A stretch of DNA of 64,000 nucleotides, taken from Microcebus murinus (lineage: Eukaryota; Chordata; Mammalia; Primates; Cheirogaleidae). Positions 48,937 to 60,284 of this stretch are shown here, piece after piece (position 1 is the first letter of the stretch; every line of letters starts with the position of its first letter). Location: the NCBI RefSeq assembly GCF_040939455.1, contig NC_134108.1:12057501-12121500 (forward strand). The letters run 5' to 3'. The notes below the pieces were generated by a model. The model made no database searches and was not told the origin of the DNA. It saw nothing but the letters and a program-made list of their open reading frames with translations. A program made the position numbers and the translations under genes.

Positions 48937-50560
48937 TTAATACCAGTTTTCTGGAGAATATATCTGGTGCTTGTTTTTCCATTCTTGGGATACTTCACTT
49001 AGTAGTATGGGTTCCAGCTCTAACCAGGAAAATATAAGATGTGCTATATCACCATTGTTTCTTAGAGCTGAATAGTACTCCATGGTATATATATACCACA
49101 TTTTATTAATCCATTCTTGGATTGATGGGCACTTGGGCTGTTTCCACAGCCTTGCAATTATGAATTGTGCTGCTATAAACATTCGAGTGCAGGTGTCTTT
49201 TTTGTAGAGTGTCATTGGATCATTTGGGTAGATGCCCAGCAATGGGATTGCTGGATCAAATGGTAGATTCAGTTGTATCGCTTTAAGGTATCTCCATATT
49301 GCTTTCCACAGAGGTTGAACTAGTTTGCAGTCCCACCAGCAGTGTAGGAGTGTTCCTCTCTCTCCGCAACCACGCCAGCATTTATTGTTTGGAGATTTTT
49401 TGATAAAGGCCATTCTCACTGGGGTTAAGTGATATCTCATTGTGGTTTTGATTTGCATTTCCCTGATGATTAGAGATGTTGAGCATTTTTTCATATGTTT
49501 GTTGGCCATTCTTCTGTCTTCCTTAGAAAAATTTCTGTTCAAGTCCTTTGCCCACTTTTTAATGGGGTTATTTGATTTTTTCTTCCTGATTTTCATGAGT
49601 TCTAAGTATATTCTAGTTATCAGTCCCTTATCGGATGCATAGGATGCCAAAATTTTCTCCCATTCTGTAGGTTGTCTGTTTACTTTCATGACTATTTCTT
49701 TGGCTGTGCAGAAGCTTTGTAGTTTGATCATGTCCCATTTATTTATTTTTGTTGCTGCTGTGATTGCCTTTGGGGACTTCTTCATAAACTCTTTGCCCAG
49801 GCCAATGTCTAGGAGAGTGTTTCCAACTTTTTCCTCTAGAGTTCTAATAGTTTCATACCTTAGGTTTAAGTCTGTTATCCAGCGTGAGTTGGTTTTTGTG
49901 AGAGGTGAAAGGTGTGGGTCCTGTTTTAGCCTTCAACAGGTGGCTATCCAGTTTTCCCAGCACCATTTATTGAAGAGGGATTCTTTTCCCCAGCGTATGT
50001 TTTTGTCTGCTTTGTCAAAGATTAGATGGCTATATGAGGATCGTTTTATATCAGGATTCTCACATCTGTTCCACTGGTCAATATTCCTATTTTTGTGCCA
50101 ATACCATATTGTTTTAATTACTACAGCTTTGTAGTATAGTTTGATATCTGGCATATTAATACCTCCCATTTTGTTTTTGTTGCCTAGAATTGCCCTTGAT
50201 ATTCGGGGTCTTCTTTGGTTCCATACGAAGCGTAAAATTATTTTTTCTATATCTGTGAAGAATGCTGATGGGATTTTAATAGGTATTGCATTGAATCTGT
50301 AGATCAGTTTGGGTAGTATAGACATTTTGATGATATTGAGTCTGCCGATCCATGAGCATGGTATGGATTTCCATCTGTTTACATCCTCTGCTATTTCCTT
50401 CCTCAGTGTTTCATAGTTCTCCCTGTAGAGGTCTTTTATGTCCTTGGTTAAGTATATTCCTAGGTACTTTAATTTCTTTGTTGCTATTGTGAAGGGAATT
50501 GAGTCTTTGTTTTGGTTCTCAATTAGATTGTTGTTGGCGTATATGAATGCCTCTGATTCC
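48937..50560 (-). pseudogene. L1 ORF2 C-terminal half, disrupted
   Basis: On the minus strand two long open pieces, 49933-50560 and 48937-49785, cover the region after the reverse-transcriptase core. They show [63 protein letters not shown] and the knuckle [18 protein letters not shown] (about 49327-49380). The pieces are separated by at least one frame break between 49786 and 49932. The true ORF2 terminus is the stop at 48937. Confidence 0.9.
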
Positions 50561-50569
50561 CTGAACAGA

Positions 50570-51403
50570 CCAATCTCAACAGCTGAAATAGAAACAGCAA
50601 TTAAAAATCTCCCTAAAAAGAAAAGTCCCAGTCCAGATGGCTTCACACCTGAATTTTACCATACTTACAAAGAAGAACTAGTACCTATCTTGCAGAAACT
50701 ATTCCACAACATCGAGAAGAACGGAAACATCCCCGACACCTTTTATGAAGCGAATATTACTCTGATACCAAAACCAGGAAAGGATGCAACAAAAAAAGAA
50801 AACTACAGACCAATATCCCTAATGAATATAGATGCAAAAATTCTCAACAAAATCTTAGCTAACCGAATCCAGACACTTATCAAAAAAATAATCCACCATG
50901 ACCAAGTGGGATTCATCCCAGGGATGCAGGGATGGTTCAACATACGTAAATCTATCAATGCAATTCACCACATAAACAGAAGCAAAAACAAACACATGAT
51001 TCTTTCAATAGATGCAGAAAAAGCTTTTGACAAAATTCAACACCCTTTCATGATACGAACACTTAAGAAAATAGGCATAGAAGGGACATACCTAAAAATG
51101 ATACAAGCCATATACGACAGACCCATAGCCAACATCATACTGAATGGGGAAAAATTGAAATCATTCCCACTTAGAACTGGAACCAGACAAGGCTGCCCAC
51201 TATCTCCACTTCTGTTCAACATAGTGCTGGAAGTCTTGGCTACAGCAATCAGACAGGAAAATGGAATCAAAGATATCCAAATAGGGGCAGAAGAGATCAA
51301 ACTTTCACTGTTTGCTGGTGATATGATATTGTATCTAGAAAACCCCAAGGATTCAACCAAGAAACTCCTGGAACTGATCAATGAATTTAGTAAAGTCTCA
51401 GGA
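50570..51403 (+). pseudogene. L1 ORF2 reverse-transcriptase core, inverted fragment with FAGD
   Basis: An uninterrupted stretch starting [20 protein letters not shown], with [52 protein letters not shown] and [19 protein letters not shown]. The active-site box normally FADD reads FAGD here (GGT at 51317-51319), so one catalytic aspartate is lost. The frame ends in the host L1 at the target duplication, so this is a fragment and not a gene. Confidence 0.95.
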
Positions 51404-51417
51404 TTAAATAACTTTTA

Positions 51418-53640
51418 ACATGAAGGGATGCTGGGATTTATTAAATTCTTTTTCCACATCTATTGAAGTGATCATCTTTTATTAAAAATTCTGTTTATGG
51501 GGCCAATCACATTTATTGATTTGTGTATGTTGAACCATGCTTGTATCCCTAGAATAAAACTCAATTTATTGTAGTGAATTTTTTTTTGATTTGCTGTTAG
51601 ATTTGGTTTGCTGGATTCAGTTTGGTTCAATCTTGGGAGGTTGTGTGCTTTCAGGAATTTATCCATTTCCTCTAGATTTTCTAGTTTATGAGTGTATGGT
51701 TGTTCATAATCGTCTCTGGAGATCTTTTGTATTTCTGTGGTATTGTTGCAATGTCTCCTTTTTCATATTTGATTATGTTTATTTAGATCTTTTCTTTCCT
51801 TGGATAGGCTAGCTAATGGTTTATACATTTTATTTATCTTTTTGAAGAACCAACTTTTTGTTTTGTTGATCCTTTGTATTCTTTTTTTGTTTGTTTGTTT
51901 CTATTTTATTTAACTTTGCTTTGATCTCTATTATTTCTTTTCTTCTGCTAACTTTGGGTTTGGTTTGCTCTTGTTTTTCCGTTTTCTTGAGGTACAATGT
52001 TAGGTTGTTAATTTGTGATCTTTCTACTTTTTTAATGTAGGGATTTAATACCATAAACTTCCCTCTTAGTATTGTTTTTGCTGTATCTCACAGGTTTTGG
52101 TTTATTGTGTTTTCGTTTTCATTTGTTTCAAAATTTTTAAAAATTTCCTCCTTTATATTTTCATTGACCTAGTGATCATTCTGGAGCATGTTGTTTAATT
52201 TCTATGCGTTTGTACAGTTTCGGAAGTTCCTCTTTGTATTGATTTCTAGCTTTATTCTACTGTTGTCTGATAAGATTCTGATGTGATTCAGTGAGAATGG
52301 CTTTGCTTTTTAAAAATTTGTTAAGACTCATTTTGTGGACTAAAATGTGATCTATCTTGGTGAATGTTCCAGTTGCTGATGAAATGAATGTATATTCTAT
52401 AGGTATTGGGTGGAATGTTCTTTAAATGTCTGTTAAGTCCATTTGGTCTAAAGTGCAATTTAAGTCCAATATTTCTTTGTTAATTTTCTGTCTTGATGAT
52501 CTGTCTGAAATTCCCCACTATTATTGTTTTGCTGTCTGTTTCTTTAGTTCTAGTAATATCTGTTTTATAAATGTGAGTGTTCTGATGTTGGGTACATATA
52601 TATTTAGAATAGTTATATCCTCTTGCTGAATTGATCCCTTTATCATTATATAATGACAATTATCTTTTTTATGGTTTTTTATTAAAGTCTGTTTTATCTC
52701 ATATAAGTATAGCTACTCCTTATCACTTCTGGTTTGTTTTTTTTTTGTGGAATATATTTTTCTACCCCTTTACTTTCAGTCTGTATGTGTCATGGGTAAG
52801 GTGAGTTTCTTATAAGAAGCATATAGTTGGGTCATATTTTTTTCATCCATTCTGCCAATCTATAGGTTTTAAGTGGAACATTTAATCCATTTATGTTTAA
52901 GATTAATATTGATATGTGAGGCTTTTTTCTTATCATATTGTTAATCGTTTTCTATTTCTTTTATAAATTCTTTCTTTTTTTTCTTTTTGTCTTTGTGGTT
53001 TGCTGAACTCCTGTCATGATGCCATTTAACTCTTTTCTCTTCTTCCTTTGTGTGATTGTCTTGTTAGACCTTTGAGTTTTATAATTTCATGTGCTTTTGT
53101 AATGGTGAATATTGACCTTTTGTTTCCATGTTTAAGACCCCTTTGAGCATTTCCTGTAGGGTAGATCTAGTAGTGACAAATTCTGTCAGTATTTGCTTGT
53201 CTGGAAAGATTTTATTTCTCCTTCATTTATGAAGCTTATTTTGGCCCTTAATTTATGAAGCATATTGTGGCAGCATATAAGGTCATGGCTGACAGTTTTT
53301 TTTTTCTTTTTCATTCTGCACTTGAAAATGCCATCCTATTCTCTTTTGGCCTGTAAGGTTTCTGCTGAGAAGTCCTCTGTTAGTCTCATCAGGTTTCCTT
53401 TATAGATGACTAGATACTTTTTTCTTGCTCATCTTAAAATTCATTCTTTCAATTTGATATTAGTCATTCTGATTATAATATTCCACGATGAAGTCCTTTT
53501 TTCAATTTATTTGCCTGGGGATTTTTGGGTCTCTTGTATCTGAATGTTTAACTGTCTTGTTAGTTCTGGGAAATATTTATTGATTATTTCCTTAAGCAGA
53601 TTTTCTAAAGTTTTTGATATCTCTTCCCCCTCAGAAGGCA
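51418..53640 (-). pseudogene. decayed ORF2 5' part and ORF1 of the host L1
   Basis: Antisense to L1 coding sequence. Landmarks: tcaatcttgggaggttgtgt-like, ccaactttttgttttgttga, tctattatttcttttcttct, ttgaattgatccctttatca, ttaatccatttatgtttaag. On the minus strand about 51830-52054 still shows KTEKQEQTKPKVSRRKEIIE, the segment after the endonuclease domain. Stops are scattered throughout. Confidence 0.8.
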
Positions 53641-54523
53641 AGAAACCATGGGGTGTGTGGTTCACTCAGCTCTCAGTCTCTCAGCAACTCATGGAAAGGC
53701 AGTGGGAATTGTCCTAGGTGTATGTAGGAGAGCTTGGGCTCCCCTGTCCCTCCTTAGGTAGGAAGGACTGTAGCCACATCAGCTTGAACTTGGTTCAAGA
53801 GCAAGGTATAGCCCAGTGCTAAACTGTCAAAATGGTGCTTTGGGCATGGGACCAGTGAGGCTTGGGCCCCACCTAGGCAAGAAGTGTGGGCAAGAAACTG
53901 TGTAAAATATCATCTGCTCACATCTTGGTCTGAACAAAAGCCTACATCAGTGTGGTGGGGACCTTCTCAGGGGTATGTGGGAACACCTGGGCTCCTCTAT
54001 CCCTGCGCATCTATCCACCCTCGGGGCTGCACAGTGACTGCCAGTGTATCCACAGTTCCCTGGTATCTAGGCTCTCAGAATGACATCTAGCTCAAGCTGC
54101 TCTAGGCTCAGATGCCTGTGGGATTTCACGTGGGTTCCCTTTCTGGAGCAACATCTCTGTGCAATCTCTAGGCTGCTTCCTATGGTAGGCCTAAGACCTG
54201 CATGGGTGGGTAGGTAGGGGGTGTTCTCTTGTAGCTAAGATGTTAAGATCTTGTCTTGGAATATGTGCCTTGGGGACTTCTCTCTTACTGTTTGCCTATA
54301 TCCAAGAGCTTCTCCGAGCTCTTAGCCCGTCCCTAGTTGGGCAAGTTGCCCTGAACTCTCTCTTTACCCACTTTTTGTGCTTCCCTTTGCTTCCTTGGTG
54401 AATCCTAGAGTTCTCGCCTAGACAATCTGTTTGAAATGGAGAATCTGCTTACTATTCTGGTTTTCTCTGTGGAGGAGGCACATATTTCCTGTGTCTAGTT
54501 GGCCATCTCGATCCTGTCTCCTG

Positions 54524-54835
54524 TGTGAACATATGTTTTCAGTTCTCTTGGATATATATCTAGGAGTAGAATTGCTGGGTCACATGCTAACTCTATGTTT
54601 AGCATTTTGAAGAACTGCCAAACTAATTCCTAAAGTGGTGGCTCCATTTTACATCCCCACCAGCAATGTATGAGGTCTCCAATTTTTCTACATCCTCACT
54701 CACACTTACTATTGTCTGTCTTTTTAATTTTGGCCACCCTGGTGGGTGTGAAGTGGTATCTCTTTGTGGTTTTTGGCTTGTATTTCCCTAATGAGTAATG
54801 ATGATGAACATTTTTTCATGTGCTTGTTGATGAAA
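54524..54835 (-). mobile_element. oldest L1 of the nest, 5' piece, antisense
   Basis: It resumes with tgtgaacatatgttttcagt, then gtagaattgctgggtcacat, catccccaccagcaatgtat and tggtgggtgtgaagtggtat, the exact next segment of the element interrupted at 46451. Confidence 0.87.
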
Positions 54836-55644
54836 GCCCACTTTTGATGTCTGCGCGCACAGCTTGAGCCAAAAAGTCTAATTTCCTTCAGATATAGTTT
54901 TGAATATTTTTCCCTTTTTTGAGAGTGTTTGGTAGAGAAAAAAGAGGTTGTGCTGACAAATGTTTAAATCAGTTACAAAGTTAGTTCAACATCTCTGCTT
55001 TCCATTTTATGAAAGAGTATTGTGAATACTTGTGGTAACTTTCTGGGGTCCACTGGGGAAAACTAATTCTTACTTAAAGATTTCTAATTTTAGAAGAGTA
55101 AACTATAAAGTCAGTGAAGTTTGCTTGATTTTGATGCTCCTAGATAGCCATAATATGCTTTTCTTTTCCCTTTGGAGAAGTTATTTTATTTTATTTTTTT
55201 TAGTTCTTTTTAATGCCATACTTTTTGTAGGGTCTTCTCTCAAGCTTGCTCTCTGGACAGGAAGCAAAACATATAAACATTGAGGAGTACATGGTGGCAA
55301 AAGAAATTTCCTTATGTATCTTTCCCAAGATTATTTTCAGGGTTTGAAGGAATGAAGGACTAAAGTTCTTAGTGAGAAATTAGAGCAACATTAAGAAATC
55401 GAGATTTTCTTTGGGTAACCTCTGTATCATTTGAGGCCCTTTTAGGGGCATATGCTTGAATACCACAAGCCAGAGTAACTTAACAAAGGTGACAGACTGG
55501 CTCCCATGGACTGAGAGGAGTCTATTGGTGTCATCAAGATCTGTGTCTCAGGATTGATTGGCTGCATCATTATTAATCTTGGGATGATTCCTAGAAGCTT
55601 CCAGCTCACATAATCACAACATTCAGTTTAAAAGAAAAAGAGAG
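54836..55644. other. intron sequence, nothing recognised
   Basis: Unique-looking intron between the L1 nest and an Alu. No gene or named repeat. Confidence 0.5.
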
Positions 55645-55940
<296 letters not shown>

Positions 55941-56556
55941 AGAAAAGAAGAGAGATGCCTTCCCTGATGATATCCCAAACCCAAACCAAAGTCCCAGAAC
56001 CCAGTTTTCCTGGATCCCCTGGGCCTGACTTGAGACACTTGCTTTTGTCTGCATCAATGACTGTGGCCAGAACAGTAGAACTGCCAGTGGTTTAGTCTAG
56101 TACATGTAGTCTCCCTGAACCCTGTGGTATAGTTACTTCCCTATGTGGCAAGATGGGGATGATCACTGTCTACTCAGAACCACAGATCACAAGCAGCTTT
56201 CTTCTCTCAAAGGATAGTTCTGGGAAGGACATTAAGAAGTCATCCAAGGCAGCGATTCTCAAACTTTAGGGTGTATATGAGTTTGCTAGGGCTTGCCTGC
56301 CCCACCATTGTATTTTAGAAGCAGATATTTGTCTAGTTTCATAAGTTAAAAGATGGAGAGGAATTTTGCCCTGGGATGAATCATCCCCTGAGTTTCACCT
56401 CGAGCTCACCAATACTTGATATATATGACATTTGGATGAGATTGGGTCTTAGAGTTGACGTTGGAATGGGTTGAGACTTTTGGAGATGTTAGGATAGTGT
56501 GAATGTATTTTGCACTTGAGAAGCACATGAATTTTGGGGGGCCAGAGGGTGGACTA
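55941..56556. other. intron sequence with a possible MER5-type end
   Basis: cagcgattctcaaactttag at about 56250 looks like one terminus of a MER5-type hAT element. The rest is unrecognised. Confidence 0.4.
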
Positions 56557-56862
56557 TTATGGGTTGAATTATGTCCCTCCAAAATTCATATGTTGAAGTC
56601 CTAAATCCTAATATCTCAGAATGTGACCTTATTGGGATTGGAGTTGTTATAAATTTAACTAAGATATGCCAGGCCTCTAATCCAATATGACTAGTGTCCA
56701 GATAGAAGGGGGACATGTACACAGGGACATGAAGGGAAATGCACACAGGGAAAACACCATATGAATATTGGAGTTACGCAGCCACAAACCAAGGAACCAC
56801 CAGAAGCTAGGAGAAAGGTCTGGAACAGTTCCTTTCCTAGTGCCTGCGAAAGAAACATGGCT
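56557..56862 (+). mobile_element. MLT1-type LTR (ERVL-MaLR), sense
   Basis: tattatgggttgaattatgt, attcatatgttgaagtccta, atctcagaatgtgacctta, taatccaatatgactagtgt and accaccagaagctagga follow the MLT1 LTR order. It is an old solo LTR-like fragment; no retroviral coding sequence is seen. Confidence 0.75.
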
Positions 56863-56864
56863 CT

Positions 56865-56968
56865 GCAGTAACAAAATGCCACAAATTGGATGGCTTAGAC
56901 AACAAAAATTTATTGTCTCACAATTCTGGAGACTAGAAGATTAAAGTGTCCACAGGGCCATGCTTTAG
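56865..56968 (-). mobile_element. MLT1-type LTR fragment, antisense
   Basis: agtaacaaaatgccacaaat, ggatggcttagacaac, aaatttattgtctcacaatt, ctggagactagaag and cacagggccatgct are the reverse complement of an MLT1 3' end. It directly abuts the sense LTR in inverted orientation and ends 74 bases before an IPCEF1 exon. Confidence 0.75.
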
Positions 56969-57042
56969 AACAATAGTATTGAATGTTCTTTCCTTGATTT
57001 TAACCAGGTTTATTGTTATTGCTTTTTTTTTTTTTTTAATAG

Positions 57043-57236
57043 AAGAAACAAAAGCATCTGAAGATGATGAAATGGAAAAGCTCTACAAATCCTTAGAGCA
57101 AGCCAGTCTATCTCCTCTTGGGGACCGACGACCTTCAACCAAAAAGGAGTTGAGAAAGTCCTTTGTTAAACGGTGCAAAAATCCATCCATAAATGAGAAA
57201 CTCCACAAAATCCGAACTTTGAATAGCACATTAAAG
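57043..57236 (+). CDS. IPCEF1: IPCEF1 coding exon: conserved C-terminal region, first part
   Basis: 194-nt exon following a 24-kb intron. The acceptor is a run of T residues then aatag; the donor is gtaaca at 57237. It reads (E)ETKASEDDEMEKLYKSLEQ, then LSPLGDRRPSTKKELRKSF and NEKLHKIRTLNSTLK. The segment is charged and helical in character. In the family the C-terminal half carries the cytohesin-binding activity, and it resembles the C-terminal part of CNK scaffold proteins, in keeping with the view that CNKSR3 and IPCEF1 together represent one ancestral CNK-type gene. Inverted Alu elements lie on both sides of the exon. Confidence 0.95.
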
Positions 57237-57391
57237 GTAACAAAATTTCAGATTGGATGAATTCTATGGATATGTATTAAAAACAAAAAACAAAAAACAA
57301 ACGGTGGGGTCTGCAGAGAGATGCATGCTAATCAGAGCGTGTTTGTGTGGGTAAAGTAAATAAAATCTTATAAAGATCTTATAAGTGATAT
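57237..57391 (+). other. intron start after the 194-nt IPCEF1 exon
   Basis: Donor gtaaca, then an (AC/A)-rich run aaaaacaaaaaacaaaaaac near 57280. No other structure. Confidence 0.7.
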
Positions 57392-57406
57392 AACCTTGGC
57401 ATTCTT

Positions 57407-57747
57407 TTTATTCTTTTCTTTTTTCTTTCTTTTTTTCTTTTTCTTTTTTTTTTTTTTTATGAGACAAAGTCTTACTCTGCTACCCTAGGTAGAGCGCAGT
57501 GGCATCATTCATAGCTCACTACAATCTCAAACTCCTGAGCTCAAGTGATTCTCCTGCCTCAGCCTCCTGAGTAGCTGGTACTGTAGGTACTGTAGCTACA
57601 CCATGATAGCGAACTTATTTTTCTATTTTTAGTAGAGATGGGATCTTGCTCTTGCTCAGGCTGGTCTGGAACTCCTGAGCTCATAATTCCTCCCTCCTCA
57701 GCCTCCCAGAGTGCTAGTATTACAGGCGTGAGCCACCCTGCCCAGCC
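57407..57747 (-). mobile_element. Alu dimer, antisense, just downstream of an IPCEF1 exon
   Basis: A long T/C tract (57411-57459) is followed by gagacaaagtcttactctgc, ctgagtagctggtactgta, gtagagatgggatcttgctc and ttacaggcgtgagccaccct. Perfect 15-bp duplications aaccttggcattctt flank it at 57392-57406 and 57748-57762; the site ttctt/aaag fits L1-endonuclease cutting. A short internal repeat ggtactgtaggtactgtag is present. Confidence 0.96.
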
Positions 57748-57762
57748 AACCTTGGCATTCTT

Positions 57763-59328
57763 AAAGCACTGGGACATTCACACAGTAGCACCCAAGGCAG
57801 TTTTCTACAATGGGCCTTGATTTTTACATTCACTCTGACATAAAATTTCAAATTTCAAGTTCTTAGATGGCAAGGGTCATGTGTAATTTGTTTTTGTAAC
57901 CCCTGTAACTAGCATAGGACCTGGCTCAATAAACATTAATTAGAGACAGAGAGCATCAACTGGTGAGAATAAACAGTAGTAGAAATAAGATCTTGGTTTT
58001 TTTTTTTTCTGATTCATTCAAGTGTGCCATTCTTCTGTACTACATCCAAAAGAAAATGTTTAAATTTCAGATACAGCAAAGACTTACTTACTGTCAGCTG
58101 TAGGCACTGCAGCTAAGGAATACCATGAGAGCCTGGCAGGGGGAAGAAGTATATACTTTGCAGTAAAAGACCAGCAGATGTTTTCACAATGGGAATAGGG
58201 ACAGTGTACAGGACGTACTGAAGCTATTTTCAGGGCCTCCCATAACTGAAATGGTTCTTCATAACAATAGCGTCCTGCTTTCACATTTAGATCACAGCAT
58301 GAGCAGGAGGAGGCCAGGATACTTTGTAAAACAGTCCTGAATTAGCCTTAGATTCATGCATTTTGAAAAGCCTTGGTAGATCCTGCAATTTAATTCTATT
58401 CTGTACATGGCCTTTTGCATTAAGAATTTGAGTCCCTATCCAGAAAGAAGCGTCAGCAGTCAAAAGCTCTTACTCAGGCATCCCAGTTAGTCAGTGGAAG
58501 ACCGAAGCATCCTAAAAGGCTGCAAAAATGAGGCTGGAAAGAAAAAGGGAAAGTGTATTTTGATTATAAAAAGAAAATATACAAATGCAGAGAAATTCTC
58601 TCATATTTAATGATAAAAGCTATTACCAGTCCTTATCCCATCGTATGTACAGCGTTGATAAATACATTTGGTCATTCAATGTAATACGTCATGGTGTGTT
58701 GGGATTTTTCTGTCTTATCTGTGATAGCTATGCCTAAAATTTTCATTGAGCAAATATTTCTTGAATCGTACTGTGTACCAGGCACTATTCTTGGTCACTA
58801 GGACTGTTGAATTGATTCCACTGAGCAGCAGAAAACAAAAATGTAGTTAAGATGCAATGCAATGAGTACTATAGCTGATACATGCGCAGGGTGCTTTGGT
58901 GGCCCAGAGGAGGGAAGTGGCTGACTGGGGGCATTAGGGATAATGTCATAGAACCCATGAGTAAGAAAGAGATGAAGACTATCAGGAAGGGAAGAACATT
59001 CAAGGAAATGGACTGTGTTGGATGATATCAGTGGGTGATATCTTGCAGTCCATGTTGGAAGAAATGGAAACTTATAGACCAAGGAGAGCTGGAGCAGTTT
59101 GGGCCATTTGTAGCAGGAGAAAGACTGTGACCTCAGGCTTTCTGTAGAGCAGCAGACTTAGGATGTTAGACCTTCACTGGACCATACCCTGACCTGGCCC
59201 CGGGGAGCCCACATTTGTGAAAATAATCCAAGATGTTGCCATCCCTTGGTTCTCTGTGACCTTTTGCCCTCCATGCACTGTGGCCATGCACTCAGTGAAT
59301 CCAGAAGTTTCAAATGCTTCTCCCTCCA
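57763..59328. other. intron sequence, mostly unrecognised
   Basis: About 58740-58960 (ctgtgtaccaggcactattc, gaagtggctgactggggg) may be worn L2. No gene. Confidence 0.45.
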
Positions 59329-59760
59329 GGTCTCTCACAAGGCTGTGATCAAGGTGTCAGCTGGGGCTGCATTCATTCCCTCCCACTGAGAGGGATCTGC
59401 ATGTATGTTCTTGAACATGGTTGTTGGCAGGATTCAGTCCCTTGCAGGTTGTTGGACTGAGGGTCTCAGTTGCTCTCTGGCTGCTGGCTGGAGGCCACCC
59501 TGAGTTCCTAGACTCATGGGTTTCCTCATAGGGTGGCTCACAACTTGGAAGCTGGCTTCCCTCTGAGTAAGTGAGACTGAGAGTGAGTGAGCAAGGTGGG
59601 TTACAACCCATTTCAGTAGTGACATCACATTACTTTTGCAATATTCTATTCAGTAGGAGCAAGTTGTTAGGTCAGCCTATTTTCAGGGAGGGTATCACAC
59701 AAGGGCTTGAATGCCAGGAAGCAGAGAAGGTTGGGAGCCAGCTCAGGACTGCCTACTACA
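59329..59760 (-). mobile_element. old LTR (MaLR/ERVL-like), antisense
   Basis: ggtctctcacaaggctgtga, aaggtgtcagctggggctgc, gttgttggcaggattcagt, ttgttggactgagggtctca, agtgacatcacattactttt and cacaagggcttgaatgccag follow a common mammalian LTR in reverse. The exact subfamily is not assigned. No retroviral gene is attached. Confidence 0.65.
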
Positions 59761-60051
59761 CCCAGCTGAAGAGCGGCTGTCTCTGTACATTTGTGGGAAG
59801 CAGCCCTTTCTGTAGGTGCCTTAGGCCTGCAGCACAGGTGTAGTGCTGGTGTTGATGAAATGTCACAGGACCCACGCCATGTGGTCCCATTAACCTTAGG
59901 GGGTAGGAGGACATGTCGATGGGGGAACTGTCTTTGTTAAAGAAACAAAACAAAGACAAAGCACATTGACCTATTGAATGGAAACAGGTAATTCGGCACA
60001 TGTATGTTTATTCATGTTGAAAGGCTATAATAATTATTTTAAACTGGTGTT

Positions 60052-60284
60052 AAAATTCAAAGCAGTCAAGAGAGTGGTTGCCTTTGAGGAAGAGGGGCGA
60101 TTGTGACAGGGAGGGGTACAAGTGGAGCTTCTGAGTCCTGGGTGTGGGTCCTTTTATGACCTCAGTGGTGGTTACATGGATGTATTCATTTTGTGATAAT
60201 TCCTCAAGCACACAATTTTCTACTAGTGTACTTTTCTCTATGTATATTATATTGCAATAAAAACATTTATTAAAAAAAAAAAAA
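60052..60284 (+). mobile_element. L1M 3' end, sense
   Basis: gagagtggttgcctttgagg, tcagtggtggttacatggat, tttctctatgtatattatat, tgcaataaaaacatttatt then poly-A form the usual old L1 3' UTR and tail. Confidence 0.8.

Larger units (their letters stand above)
48701..51403 (-). mobile_element. young 5'-inverted L1 inserted in the nested L1
   Basis: Antisense part 48701-50560: T-rich tail, 3' UTR with ggcatattatgggggtacag, and ORF2 second half. Sense part from about 50562 to 51403: ORF2 reverse-transcriptase core. ttaaataactttta stands at 48687-48700 and 51404-51417, a perfect 14-bp duplication with a cttttaaca target resembling the TTTT/AA endonuclease site. The same 3' UTR family occurs in the L1 at 43215. 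Nearly open frames show it is much younger than its host L1. Confidence 0.95.
46452..54523 (-). mobile_element. near full-length L1, antisense, inserted in an older L1 and itself split
   Basis: The 3' UTR starts at about 46452. The ORF2 sequence runs to 48700 and resumes at 51418. ORF1-like sequence (attttatttctccttcattt with gaagcttattttggccc) lies near 53140-53260, and a G/C-richer 5' UTR occupies about 53640-54523. The extreme 5' end on the minus strand reads gatcgagatggccaactag, the usual L1 start wording. Excluding the young insertion it is about 5.35 kb. Flanks tgtgaatatatgttt (46437-46451) and tgtgaacatatgttt (54524-54538) are a 15-bp duplication with one mismatch. All frames are broken. 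Confidence 0.88.

Noticed and set aside
48937..49785. A 282-codon minus-strand open frame
   Set aside because: ORF2 C-terminus of the same L1 insertion, with the Cys-rich knuckle. It is part of a mobile element, not a host gene.
50438..51418. A 326-codon open frame that could pass for a gene
   Set aside because: It is the L1 reverse-transcriptase core within a 5'-inverted insertion. Its first ~40 codons run through antisense L1, and it ends in the host L1 at the target duplication.
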